Below, piece after piece: positions 11,697 to 22,802 of a stretch of DNA of 64,000 nt. Each line of letters opens with the position of its first letter. Position 1 is the stretch's first letter. The stretch is from contig CM056389.1 in NCBI GenBank assembly GCA_029718625.1, forward strand, positions 17,151,670-17,215,669, read 5' to 3'. The notes beneath the pieces were generated by a model. The model saw only the letters and a list, made by a program, of their open reading frames with translations. It ran no database searches and was not told the DNA's origin. Source of the DNA: Synaphobranchus kaupii (lineage: Eukaryota > Chordata > Actinopteri > Anguilliformes > Synaphobranchidae). The translations under genes and the position numbers were made by a program.

Positions 11697-13382
11697 TTAC
11701 ATTACATTACATTCATTTAGCAGACACTTTTATCCAAAGCGACGTACAATATGTGCATACAGAGACATCATCAAGATCACTACAGAACAGACAAGACAAA
11801 GCACATCCTTCCCATAATGTAGCAGCTATCCCTAGTAATGAACGTTGACTGTAGTTCACAGTAAGCTGTGGGTAAATCAGCAATACTACACTTCTATTCT
11901 AAATACTATTATAAACTATAATGAACAGACAGGAAAACACAGGGAACTAGTAAACACAGGGAACTGATATTCCTAGGTTAGAATATCAGTCAAGGTGGAG
12001 TCTGAAGAGGTGTGTCTTCAGGCCTCAACGGAATGCAGGCAGGGTTGGAGTAGAACGTAGGGGAATGGGAAGTTCATTCCACCACTGAGGAGCTAAGGTG
12101 GAAAAACTCCGCAGTTGGGACGAGCAAGAGCCTTTGACACAGAGGGGGGGAAGTGCCAGTCACCCTGCTGTAGAAGAGCGAAGTGGTCGAGCAGGAACAT
12201 AGTTCTGGATTAAGTCCTGCAGGTAGGCGGGGCCTGTCCTATTGGCTGCAGTGTAGGCCCGGGTCAGAACTTTGAACCTGATCCTGGCTGCAACTGGCAG
12301 CCAGTGGAGTGACCTCAGCAGGGGGGTTACATGGGAAAATTTCGGGAGGTTGAACACAAACCGGGATTAGCTGCATTCTGGATTAGTTGAAGAGGCAGAA
12401 TGGTGCAGGCCGGTAGGCTTGCGAGCAGGGAGTTGCAGTAGTCCAGGCGTGAGGTGACCATGGTCTGGACAAGAAGCTGGGTGGAGTAGGTGGTCAGGTA
12501 CGGTCGAATCCTCCTGATGTTGTACAGGAGGAACCTGCAGGACTGAGCCGTGGCCCTGATGTACTCTTTGAAGTCCAGCCGGTCGTCCAGGACCACCCCC
12601 AGGTTCCTTGCAGAGTGGGAGGCTGCCACCACGGTCCTGTCAATGGTGATGGAGAGGTCATGTAGTGGGGAGGTCTTGTATGGCATGAAGAGGAGCTCTG
12701 TCTTGTCAAGGTTGAGCTTCAGGTGATGGGTAGCCATCCACTCAGAGATGTCAGTCAGACAAGCAGATATCCTCTCCTTAACCTGTGGGGTAGAGGGAGG
12801 GAAAGAGAGGAAGAGTTGAGTATCATCAGCATAGCTATGGTATGAGAAGCCATGTGAATTAATTACTGAGCCAAGAGACTTAGTATACATAGAACAGCAG
12901 AGGACCCAGTACAGATCCCTGCGGGACTCCTGTAGACAGGGGATGGGGAGCAGAGACGGAACCCTTCCAGGAGACTTGGTCTATCAGTGAGATACGATAC
13001 AAACCAAGAGAGGGCAGTTCCAGAAATGCCCATCTCAGCGAGTGTGGAGATGAAGAGTTTGTGGTTGACCGTGTCGAATGCCGCAGACAGGTCAAGGAGA
13101 ATCAGAACAGAGGCTCTAGCAGTGGCGAGTGCCTCCGTCACAGCCAGGAGAGCAGTTTCAGTGGAATGGCCGATTCTGAGGCCGGACTGATGCGGGTCAA
13201 GCAGGTTGTTCTGGTGGAGAAAAACAGACAGTTGGTTAAGGACAGCACGTTCAATTGTTTTGGACAGGAAGGGCAAGAGAGATACAGGACAGTAGTTCCT
13301 GACATCAGTGGGATCCAAGCTAGGTTTTTTAAGGAGTGGGGTTACACGGGCAATTTTAAAGGCAGCAGGAACATGGCCACAG
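11697..13382 (-). mobile_element. L2-clade LINE, 5'-truncated
   Basis: The minus strand ends in a GTCGCTTTGGATAAAAGTGT stem-loop followed by CTGCTAAATG and ATGTAATG repeats, the 3' signal known from UnaL2-type elements. The reverse-transcriptase remnant lies at 13318-12160. The 5' end is truncated at about 13382, as is usual for LINEs. It sits inside a MITE. The reading frame is shifted at least twice, so the copy is dead. Confidence 0.88.
12160..13318 (-). pseudogene. L2 reverse transcriptase, broken
   Basis: Three overlapping minus-strand frames together cover the fingers, palm and C-terminal part of an L2/CR1-type reverse transcriptase. Frame one (13318-12863) has YCPVSLLPFLSKTIERAV, then [11 protein letters not shown], the palm motif with the first catalytic Asp. 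Frame two (12890-12327) has SYADDTQLF, the catalytic YADD box, then TSRLDYCNSLLASLP. Frame three (12357-12160) has LRSLHWLPVAARIRFKVLT. The normal protein also has an upstream endonuclease, absent here. Frameshifts near 12880 and 12340 and a damaged VPQGSVLGP region in frame one rule out function. Confidence 0.88.
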
Positions 13383-13521
13383 ATTTATAGACAGAAGTAC
13401 GCTATTTTAAACAAGCGCAGCCAATTTTATAAATAACGCTTACGTCCATTTAAGAAATGTGCTTACGTGAAAGTTAAAGATGACGTCCAAGTACTTTTTT
13501 TTATTTTTATAAATGAGGTCC

Positions 13522-13592
13522 TTGGTTTTTGGCTGTTTCTGTTTCTCTGTAAAAAGTGCTGTACAAATAAAATTTAATTTATTTGAACAAAT
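13522..13592 (+). mobile_element. Retroelement 3' end, right part
   Basis: Continuation of the element begun at 11291; it ends in GTGCTGTACAAATAAAATTT and an AT-rich tail. Confidence 0.45.
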
Positions 13593-14075
13593 TACAACAA
13601 GAATGCCCGGCATAGACTGAGGTGTGGTTTTGGCCAAATATACTTGTCCTCTAGACCTCTTCTGATGGGTTAAACTTACTTGTATTAACATCCTCAGTAC
13701 TGTGCATGCCTCATTAGATGAAAGCACTACAACAAACCCTCATGTGACACTGTCCCAATTAACAAAAAAAGTATCGGTCGCGGTCTCTGTCATCAGGCCG
13801 TTCGTTTTATTTGCATTCTGAAGTGTAGAATTGTGAAATGTCATTGCAAATGGAAATGTTTCCCAAATGAACACAGCACTTCCCAGCTGGTCAAATGCAA
13901 GCTGAGGTGACTGATGTATCCAGTGTGCTGACAGTTTGGCTCTTTGAGTCCCTGCGCTGCTGCTGCTCCCCTGTGTCAATTATTTCTTTATTTATTATTT
14001 TAAATGAGTCACGTTAGAAGATGAATCATAATTTTAAATTGCTGCAATGCTGAAATGGTGTTCAACTCATTACTC
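13593..14075. other. No feature recognised
   Basis: No repeat or coding signal seen. Confidence 0.5.
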
Positions 14076-14197
14076 AATTGGCGACCTGTCCAGGGGGTAT
14101 TCCTGCCTCTCGCCCATTGTATGCTGGGATAGGCTCAAGCCCCCGAACCACCCCCCGTGACCCTGACCGGGAATAAGCGGGTTAGATAATGGATGGA
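14076..14197 (+). mobile_element. Dispersed retroposon 3' fragment
   Basis: Contains GGCGACCTGTCCAGGGGGTA, then GCTGGGATAGGCTC and the end word GCGGGTTAGATAATGGATGG. The same family recurs at 48150-48235 (plus) and 45198-45261 (minus). This is a widespread fish retroposon tail; I do not assign its LINE clade. Confidence 0.6.
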
Positions 14198-14948
14198 ACT
14201 CATTACTCATTTCACTGTATTTATACAGAATATTTATAATATAATAGGATTATACTGTATATACTGTATGTATATGCGTATAATATGATATTATACTGTA
14301 TGCAATACTGCCATAAAAATGTCATATATACAACTTTTCCACAGTATTTCTTATGGTTTCAAACATTTTTTGTACACAACAATGTTGTTTTAATTTCCAT
14401 GCATAGCAGTTTTCTCTGCACTAAAGGCCACACATTGCATTACTAAGATGAAGCTGGATGAAAGTGCTTGTGTGGATGAGGAATCAATAGCATTGCCTGC
14501 CAAAGCCAATGACAGGATTTACACCCGCAGCAGTGCAGTGGGGCAACAGTGCAGTGTCTTTATTTGACAGTAAGTGCTGTATTACCCTTGTTGGACAATG
14601 GCTACCGTAAGTCCCTTTACACTGCAGTCCGGGACCTTGGGTTATGGAGGACCTGCTGGTGTTCCAGTGTCAGCTGCACGCATTTGGAGGGCCTTCTCCG
14701 AGCACAGCTTCAGCTGTTGGGCTTAGAGCCCGGGCAGATCTCCGATATGAGTTTTCTGTGTTTCCAGGGGAGAAATGCAATTATGTCCGGCCCTCAAATA
14801 TGAGGTCCATTCCTCTCTGTCTGCCCCTCAGCAAGCCGACAACGCTTTGATTCAAAATGATGAATGATACGTGGGTTTGGAAGGAGAGGGAGAGAGACAG
14901 ATGGAACAACCACCCCTCCACAAAAAAATATATAATAATAAAAACATT
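14198..14948. other. No feature recognised
   Basis: AT-rich with TATA/ATAT words near 14260-14330. No gene seen. Confidence 0.5.
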
Positions 14949-14981
<33 letters not shown>

Positions 14982-15310
14982 GGAAAAAAAGGGGAAAACG
15001 CCTTGTGCACAAACGTGTCTCCATCAAAGAGGTGCTGGTGTCGGCAAGATGAAGAAACATGAAAAAAGAGAGAAAACCAGGGCGAAAATCTGCAATACCC
15101 AGCTCCAATGTTCAATCCGCACACTCAAACGAACGAACCTGACGAAGACACGCCGAAACGCGCGTTGTTCGTTCCACTTTTCAATAAACCTTTTTTTGCA
15201 TCTATATACTTTTTGCCTCTGAAGGTCAGTCTTTTAACTTTTTCGTTTGAGTGTGCGGATTGAACATTGGAGCTGGGTATTGCAGATTTTCGCCCTGGTT
15301 TTCTCTCTTT

Positions 15311-15354
<44 letters not shown>

Positions 15355-15365
15355 TATATATATAA
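14949..15365. mobile_element. Inverted-repeat element with (TA)n flanks and hammerhead-like core
   Basis: Two (TA)n arrays (about 14949-14980 and 15315-15364) enclose a perfect 75-bp inverted repeat, arms 15059-15133 and 15242-15316. The 108-bp spacer holds CCTGACGAAGACACGCCGAA followed by ACGCGCG, close to the conserved hammerhead ribozyme order CUGANGA...GAAAC, then TCAATAAACC. Comparable motifs occur in terminal repeats of Penelope-like retroelements, which may lie in inverted orientation. No reverse transcriptase is present, so the family is an inference. Confidence 0.6.
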
Positions 15366-17235
15366 TGAAAAAACAAATACATTAAGTAAATACACAAGTA
15401 AACAAAATTAGGTCTATGTCCCCATCATGCTGAGATTGCCTTGAATGAAACTTGAAGTCACACTCAAATACTAGAAGTGTATTTGAAGGTGGTAATTGTA
15501 TCGTACTTTACTCAGGAATAACTATAATGCTTTGCTTGCGGCCATGATTTATTTTCCAGAGTTTGTTTTCACTTGTCCCTGCAAACCAGGCCCGTGGCTT
15601 CTGCTAATAATCTAATTACATTTGGTAGGAACGGTCCTGACGGATGTCTACACTCACCAAACAGGGTGAGATTCACTCCTTTTTTTTAAGGGGAAATTGA
15701 TTTTCAAGAGAAGGGGCTTGATTGTGCCCTGGATTCCAGACAGCTGGACATAAATTGGGATGGGTATTTTTAATCAAAATGGGGGTCAGTTCCATTTCAC
15801 ACACGCACAAGTACATGCCCTCATCCTATCACCCCCGATCTTATGAAGTAAGTTTTTTTTTTTTTTTTATAAAATAAAAAAAGAGGAAAGTTATCTTTTA
15901 TAAACCAGTGACTGGGTACAGTGGGTAGAAACTGCTGTGGGTCAGAATCTGTGTTAAGCTCCCACACAATTATTTTTTTGTCGTGTATTCTTGTGTTTCG
16001 CTCTAGGACTTTCTTTCAAGGGAACAAAGGAAACGAACGCATTCAATTCTCATGAACAAAAAAAAACGGTGGACAACAAAAAGCTTGGGGCTTACATAAT
16101 CAGTCGTGAAATGTATTCATCCCGTGTATAGAAAACAAACAAAAAAAGGCTTCCATTGTCCGCACTGGCCGTAAAGGTTTGAGCCTATTTTTTTTGAAGG
16201 TTTGAATCTCATTATTCTCAAGCCATGCCCATTTTCCTTCAATATCTTCACCACTACCCTGCTTCACCGCATTGTAAAAAAAAAAAAAAAAAAAAAAATC
16301 CCCTTCAAAAAACGGCAGCAATATTTCCAGTGAAAACTCATTTAACAAAGGGGAAAAACTGTATAAATCCAGTTATTGTATGGGGATGTTAAATAACAAG
16401 TTATTGCCGTTAGACTTGGACTGTGTTTTGAAAAAAACTGTGAAATCCTATACATTTTCACAAACATTTTATTCTTTACAAAAATGTTTTTTTTACAGTG
16501 CAGGTATTCGGTATTTTTGGAAATATTACTCCTTGGGACTTTTGGAAAGGTTACGGTGACATTTCCTTATGCTGTAGGCGCTGTAGATAATTAAATGTTT
16601 CTCCAGAGACTCTGACACTTTTGTTTGTGCATCTAATCACGGTGCTGGAACAACATTAGTCATTCTGACCAGTGGCCATGAATATCGGCAGCTACATGAC
16701 ATCGGAGCAACAGATTCAACACGTAGAGCTGAAACCCATCCAGAAGGCACAGCAACACAAAAACACAAAATTTGAACCAAATCCATCTTCAAAATCATTG
16801 AGTGTAGTTGTACTGAATAATTAACTCTCTCTCTGTTAATATCTCCATGGCAAAACATTGCTATGTGCACAGAAAAAATGGTGGTGTACATTTAACACCC
16901 GTGGGTATTAAATGTACACAAGTAGTGTGTACATAAAGGTCGATACATTAAGTGGATTCCAACATTTCCTGGTGTATACAAAGTGGACAAAAGATGTTGT
17001 CTTTTGAAAAGCGATAATCTTTTAAACGGCTCATCTTTCATTTCCCTTTCAAGTTTAATTTTCAGTCACTGTTCATAAAACGGTTCCGTCTCTCTCCATT
17101 AGTAAGTGAAGGACACTGAAACACAAAATGAAAATAGGCTCAGGTCTTTAAATTGCTTCATTGCTTTCAGCTTTGATGGTGCTATTGATTTAATTCGCTG
17201 GCTATTTTTGTACAAATACAGGTACTCTGACACCT

Positions 17236-17236
<1 letters not shown>
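15366..17236. other. No gene recognised
   Basis: Includes a T-run near 15850, an A-run at about 16277-16298, and a 17-bp palindrome at 16884-16919. Otherwise unassigned. Confidence 0.5.
16884..16919. repeat. Near-perfect short palindrome
   Basis: Arms GTGTACATTTAACACCC and GGGTATTAAATGTACAC differ by one pair and are separated by two bases. The word GGTGTACATTTAACACCC recurs at about 37910-37927, so it is probably the end of a small repeat family. Confidence 0.65.
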
Positions 17237-17534
<298 letters not shown>

Positions 17535-17542
<8 letters not shown>

Positions 17543-17679
17543 GTATAATGGTTAGGGAACCCAAAGGTTGCAGGTTGGCTTCCCAGGGAGGGCAAATGGG
17601 TAGTATGTAAAAACGTTAAATTGTGTTTAAATTCCTCTGGATTAGAGCATCTGTTAAATGCCGTTAATGTAATGTAATG
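17535..17679 (+). mobile_element. Short tRNA-derived SINE
   Basis: Starts GTAGTATAATGGTTAGGGAA, has a degenerate B box (GGTTGGCTTCCCAG), and ends GGATTAGAGCATCTGTTAAA with an AATGTAATG tail. The middle is shortened relative to the copies at 8180 and 19048. The GT array abuts its 5' end. Confidence 0.8.
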
Positions 17680-19047
17680 ACAGCTGGTAGCTGCTATTGC
17701 GAATATACAGTGGGGACCAATAGTGTGAGGACACTACCAAGTCCTGTTTGTTTTCATTACTTAGCAAGAAACAATGCAATTATGATACTCCAATTACATT
17801 TCTTATTCAAGAATACATTATTGAGAACAGCTACAAACAAATATTTTAACACATTTCTGAAATGCTCAAATGTAATGGGAAGCCGTTTATTCCGTTCAAA
17901 TATTAACATGTGTTCCTAAAGCAGAATATGCAAATATCTGGGCTATTAACAACTAAAACCATCTATTAACTGAATGAATCTGCCATTATACCCATTAATG
18001 TTGGTAGTGCTAGTGTTCTTATGTATTAATTCCTACACACCTTTTTGACTTATACAAGAATACATTATTTTGTAATAATATAACAAGTACTATGAATGGA
18101 GTATCGTAAGTACCCTTGATAAATAATGAAAACAGTCAGTTCTTGTTGTAATGTCCTCAGACCTTTTGGACACCATTTTATAGTAGACGTATAGATGTAT
18201 TAGAAGACAGTTGTAGTTGGAAGTTATATTCTGGCAGTTGGCCTCTTGTTCAGGGTTAGACGACAAACATTTACAACTAGCTTCCAAGCAGGCCTTTCTG
18301 TATAAGGGTGATTTTCTATCGCAAATAAGAGTGTTTCACTTTCCTTCTACCTCCAAGGATCTAACTTTTTAAGGTTCATAGCGAGAGCTTTTTGATGACG
18401 GCGATAAAAATGTTGTTGTAAATAACTTGCACCCACTGGCACTTGATTGTCAACGGTCTGCAGCAACAGCAGTCTCCCGCTGCGATAATGCACCGGCGTG
18501 GTTATGTACTTTGGCAGAGGATTTCTCTGGTTGAGAGAGATCTTGCTGTGGAGAGGCATTTAGCTTACTCCCCTGGAGTTTACTCCTCCCCTGGAGTTTA
18601 CTCCCCTGTTATGTGGGCTGGACTAAGAAAAGGGCAGTGAAGGAATTCTACCGGTGCTGGAGATGAGAAATATTTGTAAACTGAAAATGCACACGCGCGT
18701 TCTCTGTAGCGTATATACACATGTAAATGTGTTCGCCATATTTATGTCCAAAAAGCTTCTTTTTTCCGAAATGAGAAACTAATTTAGTAACGAAGACGTC
18801 GGTTTATTTTTTGTCTCTGTTGCATAACATGTTTTTTGACTGACTATTTAGGTTTGAAATAACTAAAATATGTTGTAAGTATATAAGTAAACGCAGCTGG
18901 GATGATGGATATCTCTCAAATATACAGGAATTTTACAGGTTTATTATATATACATTTTTTTGCTTGAATCACAGGATATCTGTCAGTTCACTGAATATTA
19001 TTATTTTTTACTTTATTCACTGGATATATATTATGTAAGACACTGTT
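17680..19047. other. No gene recognised
   Basis: A short CTCCCCTGGAGTTTACTC tandem lies at about 18568-18608. Nothing else is recognised. Confidence 0.5.
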
Positions 19048-19278
19048 CATTACATTACATTACAGGCATTTAGCAGACACTCTTATCCAGTGACTTACCC
19101 AACTTTTTATTTTTTTATTTTTTGCATATTATCCATTTTAACAGCTGGATACATACTGAAGCAATGCGGGATGAAGTACCTTGCTCAAGGGTACACTGGC
19201 AGTGTCCTACCTGGGAATCGAACCTGCAACCTTTCAGTTACAAGGCCAATTCCATAACCATTATACTATACTGCCGCC
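19048..19278 (-). mobile_element. tRNA-derived SINE with L2-type tail
   Basis: Same layout as the copy at 8180-8429: on the minus strand GCGGCAGTATAGTATAATGG, B box GGTTCGATTCCCAGG, GCTCAAGG..., and the CACTGGATAAGAGTGTCTGC tail with TAATG repeats. Confidence 0.88.
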
Positions 19279-20630
19279 ATTATACTACAGTGTTCAGAGA
19301 GATGAACTGACTATGCTAGGGCAAGCTCTTCAGCACATAATACTCATTGCAGGCATAAGCGGCAGTTGACATTTGAATCTTCACTGCAGGGGCTAGCTGG
19401 GTATGGTGAAAACAAAGCTATCATGACCGACCACCTTTTCAAATTGGTGTTTGGGAATTGAGAGCATGGGAAGATAGATTTTTTACCTGAGGCCTTTTTT
19501 TTTGTTGTTGCAGAAAACACCTATTTCAGGTACTGCACTGTCAGGGGAACCCTATCGAACCCTTTTCTGTACTCAGATCTGTGTACAATGTGTACCTCCC
19601 TTACTGTTGGAGAATCAGTCAGTCGTAACCAGTCGAGTTATTTTCATCACCTAGTGTAGGCGGTGTTTAGGTAACAGTGAGTTAGTTATAGCTATTTGGC
19701 CAACAGGATGAATTTGATATTTTGGACTAAAATTGATGACCCTGGACTTCGACAGTCAAATATATAAGTACTCTCTGCTCTAACTGTCTGACAGCATCAG
19801 CGTCTTTCAATATTCTTGGTGCAATGGTGCCATATGCATGATGGAAAAAGTCTTCTGCCATGTTTTTCAATGATAAAGAATCATGTCATTACATTCATTT
19901 TTATTTTTAAAAGGATACATTTTTTTTATTATTTTAATATAAATTAGATGTAACATCTGGCACACCAGTGGTATTCCTACTACGGTCAGTGATATTCTTC
20001 CAATGGTAGAAATTGAGTGGTTAATCCGCCGCTCTTTAGACATAGAAAACTTGTGTATGCGTAGGTCACTGTCCTTGTTTCTATCCCCAGTGAAGAGGCA
20101 CCACCATGAACTGTTTGTTCTCTCTCTAAACCTCAAAACTCCTCCATAATAATGCATTCACTGCTGTTTGTAATCCTGGAATACTTGTTTACTCGAGCAG
20201 TCCAGTTCCACCCTTAAATACAATCATATGTCTATAATAATTATGCAATGCCTGGCAGTTTTTTTCAAAAGCATAAGAGCAGATAATAAGCATGTAATTT
20301 AGGCAACATTATATTTGCATATGCTTTTCTGCACCTTTAATCTCCAAACTAATGCTCATTCTCAATCAGTGAGAGGCAAAAATGACTACGCTTGTCATTG
20401 TTCATTAGTTTACTGTAGGTGTCAGTGCTGTTTGTTAACGGATATGAACGAGTTCCATATCTCCTGTGTCTTTCAATTATCCGCTTATTTCCCTCACAAA
20501 TGCAGTTTGCCTAGTGGATTATGGTGGTTGTTCTCAACTGCGTTTGTGATGGACAAAAAAAAGTGAACTATTTATTCATTAACAGATCCAAAGTTATGGA
20601 AAAGTCTTGATTGAGTCAAGGCGTTTGAGT
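19279..20630. other. No feature recognised
   Basis: No repeat or coding signal seen. Confidence 0.5.
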
Positions 20631-21022
20631 TTACATTACATCATTTACATTACATTTATTTAGCAGACGCTTTTATCCAAAGCGACGTACAGTAAGTGCG
20701 TACAGAGACATCATCATCATTACAGAACAGACAAGGCAAAGCACATCCTTTGCATAATGTAGCAGCTATCCCTAGCAATGAACGTTTGACTGTAGTTCAC
20801 AGTAAGCTGTGGGCAAATCAGCAACACCACACTTTCATTCCAAATACTATTATAAACTATACTATTATAAACCATTCCAAATACTATTATAAACTATGCT
20901 ATTATAAACCATTCCAAATACTATTATAAACTATAATAAACAAACAGGAAAACACAGGGAACAGGGAACTGATATTCCTAGGTGAGGATATCAGTCAAGG
21001 TGGAGTCTGAAGAGGTGTGTCT
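20631..21022 (-). mobile_element. L2-clade LINE, 3' part (split by LTR element)
   Basis: Has the same 3' stem-loop as the copy at 11697 (GTCGCTTTGGATAAAAGCGT) and parallels it base for base with small changes. It carries an extra 37-bp tandem at 20837-20935 (ATTCCAAATACTATTATAAA word). The element breaks at 21022 and resumes at 26612, exactly flanking the LTR retrotransposon. Confidence 0.88.
21019..21022. repeat. Target-site duplication GTCT, left
   Basis: GTCT here and at 26612-26615. The uninterrupted L2 copy (12011-12022) has the site once, as TGTGTCTTCAGG. Confidence 0.85.
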
Positions 21023-21765
21023 TGTCGGGTAAGTGAGGACTAGGTAAAATGTGTATTTTCTGAATCCAGCGGTTCCAACAGTCAATACCCTTGTTAAAAC
21101 GTTCGGCACTCTGAATACTGAACACAAGCGATATTGCGTGCTAGAACCCCTCACTTAACCTACATTCAAAATAAGTTTTACGTGATTTAATTGAATTATT
21201 ATTATTAAAAATTACAATCATCAATTAAATCGCCAAATTCGTTAATAGGTAAGTCGAACTGTAACCTGGTGGATCAACTAACAAGCCAAAACAAAGTCTA
21301 AATCAGGTCTTGAGATTAAGTAATTTTATTAAATGAAAACATTCAATTAGAATAATGACTGGGAATCATACATTCACAAAGGATTGTAGGCTGACTACTT
21401 ATAATTCACAAAAGTGAAGACATTAAACCAGACATTAATTGGGAAATATACCAGAAAAGAGAGAGATAAGCCAAAAATTGTCAAATTATTTACCCTCCAG
21501 CGGAACAGGAACAAAAGGAAACGCACGAGGAACCAAAAAGAATGACTTCTTCACACAAACTCCACAATTGACTAACTTCTTTTTCTGCGGTACACTCATA
21601 AAATACCTCCACAGGAAGACCATCCCTGTCCTGATTGGGTTAAGGTGTGGGGGAGGGGGGGGAGAGGGGTCATTTATGACAGACTGGCTTATCTTTGATG
21701 GGGGGTTGAGAATGAGAGAGAGAGACAGAGATAGAGAGAAGGGGGGAAATATTAGATATCCTACA
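21023..21765 (-). repeat. 3' LTR of the LTR element
   Basis: 743 bp, identical to the other LTR except for one G fewer in the G-run near 21655. On the minus strand it opens TGTAGGATATCTAATATTTC and closes CTCACTTACCCGACA. A TATAAG box (complement 21398-21403) lies about 70 nt before an AATAAA signal (complement 21325-21330), a spacing compatible with a U3-R boundary between them. Confidence 0.93.
21325..21330 (-). promoter_or_regulatory. Probable LTR polyadenylation signal AATAAA
   Basis: TTTATT on the plus strand; repeated at the equivalent place in the other LTR. Function is inferred from position after a TATAAG box. Confidence 0.45.
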
Positions 21766-21775
21766 TCCCTCTCTT
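21766..21775 (-). other. Polypurine tract
   Basis: On the minus strand AAGAGAGGGA directly abuts the TG of the 3' LTR, the place where plus-strand DNA synthesis is primed. A second copy of this tract lies at 22803-22812. Confidence 0.85.
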
Positions 21776-21816
21776 GTAAGAATAGGTGCATGCACCTGCT
21801 AAAAACCTATTCTTAC
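21776..21816 (-). other. RNA hairpin A beside the polypurine tract
   Basis: Arms GTAAGAATAGG (21776-21786) and CCTATTCTTAC (21806-21816) pair perfectly over 11 bp with a 19-nt loop containing TGCATGCA. The counterpart at 22813-22853 pairs equally well although three pairs differ. Confidence 0.8.
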
Positions 21817-22734
21817 ATCACCAAATAGGAATCACATTACACATTTGGACATTGAAGATGCAGTTACCTGCTAACAACAAAAACAACTGTCCAAATGGTT
21901 CACCAACCATTTTTAAAACATTTAGTCCATGCCCAGTTTAATAGTCCCTTTGTGATCTAGAGTCATATCTCTATTAGACACTCTTTTGTGTCGCTGCTGT
22001 TATGACACCCTGGTTCAGTCTCTTCCTTCTCCAGTGTCCGGGTATCTAGACTGGCAAGGGACCAGAAGTTCCCTGGACTTGGGTAACATGCAGTGCTTTT
22101 TCCATTAGTGTTGCAATTGCGTGAGTGAAATGCAACCTACTCCACAGTGTCTCTACCAGTTGTGCACGGCGTGCGGGGGCTCTGTCTCCTGTGACAGGAA
22201 GCTGGACGATCCACAGGTGGCAAAGTGCAGTCAGGGCCTCTCTTCTGACGGGCGGGGAAGCTCCTCTTTCCCTGTCGGAATCCATTTTGGCTCCTTTAGC
22301 CTGGATCCAATTGGGTGGACTGCTGACGGCAGTTGCTTAGGCTAGCTTCCCGCGGCAGGGTGTGGGACCGGTTGCACTTGTTTGCACTTGTGTCTGTGGG
22401 TGTCCTTTAGGGAATGGCAGGAGAAGACTGTGGGAGTTGAGGGCTTAGGCATTAACACTCATAGCGAAGACCGGAACAATTAATGATAGCACTGCATGTT
22501 ATGACCACTGTCAGTCCATGCCGGGGAACCTTACGGACAGGGTTTACCTTCCACGGGATTGCCAGTCTAAATAATCACATGAATAGGGCTGACTTGTCCA
22601 GAAGTGTCTATGAACAGTATTTGGCGGGGCACCTACACTCTATAAAAGGGACTTAAACACAACATGGGCATGGTATTAGGTTAAAAGGTGGTGGTAGGGA
22701 TGGATGGGGGCGGGGGGGGGGCAGAGAGAGGCCG

Positions 22735-22802
22735 AGAGAGAGAGACAGAGAGAGGGAGAGAGAGAGAGAAAGAGCAAAAGACATTAGGCAACATCCCGTC
22801 AT
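22735..22802 (-). repeat. U3-start-like fragment between the two copies
   Basis: Immediately past polypurine tract B, the minus strand reads TGACGGGATGTTGCCTAATG and then a CT-rich run. The true LTR opens TGTAGGATATCTAATAT before a similar CT-rich run. The match suggests that the duplicated unit included the first ~60 bp of an LTR. Confidence 0.55.

Larger units (their letters stand above)
11447..13521. mobile_element. MITE split by an L2 LINE
   Basis: Left end GGACCTCATTTATAAAA (11447) is mirrored by TTTTATAAATGAGGTCC ending at 13521, and the next inner AAAGTACTT is also mirrored. Without the L2 insert (11697-13382) the element would be about 390 bp, with no transposase. Its ends resemble those of the outer MITE at 54374-59132 (GGGGCCACATGTATAAA), so both may belong to one superfamily. 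The target duplication is not clear. Confidence 0.7.
21766..22730 (-). repeat. Internal tandem duplication, copy A
   Basis: The non-coding region between ORF and 3' LTR is a direct duplication: copy A here and copy B at 22803-23755, offset about 1.03 kb. Shared phrases include GCAAGGGA-type words, ACATGCAGTGCTT, CTCTGTCTCCTGTGACAGG, AGCTGGACGATCCACAGG and GGTGGACTGCTGACGGCAGT. I judge identity at roughly 85% by eye. Neither copy has a long frame in element orientation. Confidence 0.85.

Noticed and set aside
21439..21828. 129-codon plus-strand frame at the LTR edge
   Set aside because: Antisense to the element, and its LTR-derived part recurs identically in the other LTR. No recognisable protein.
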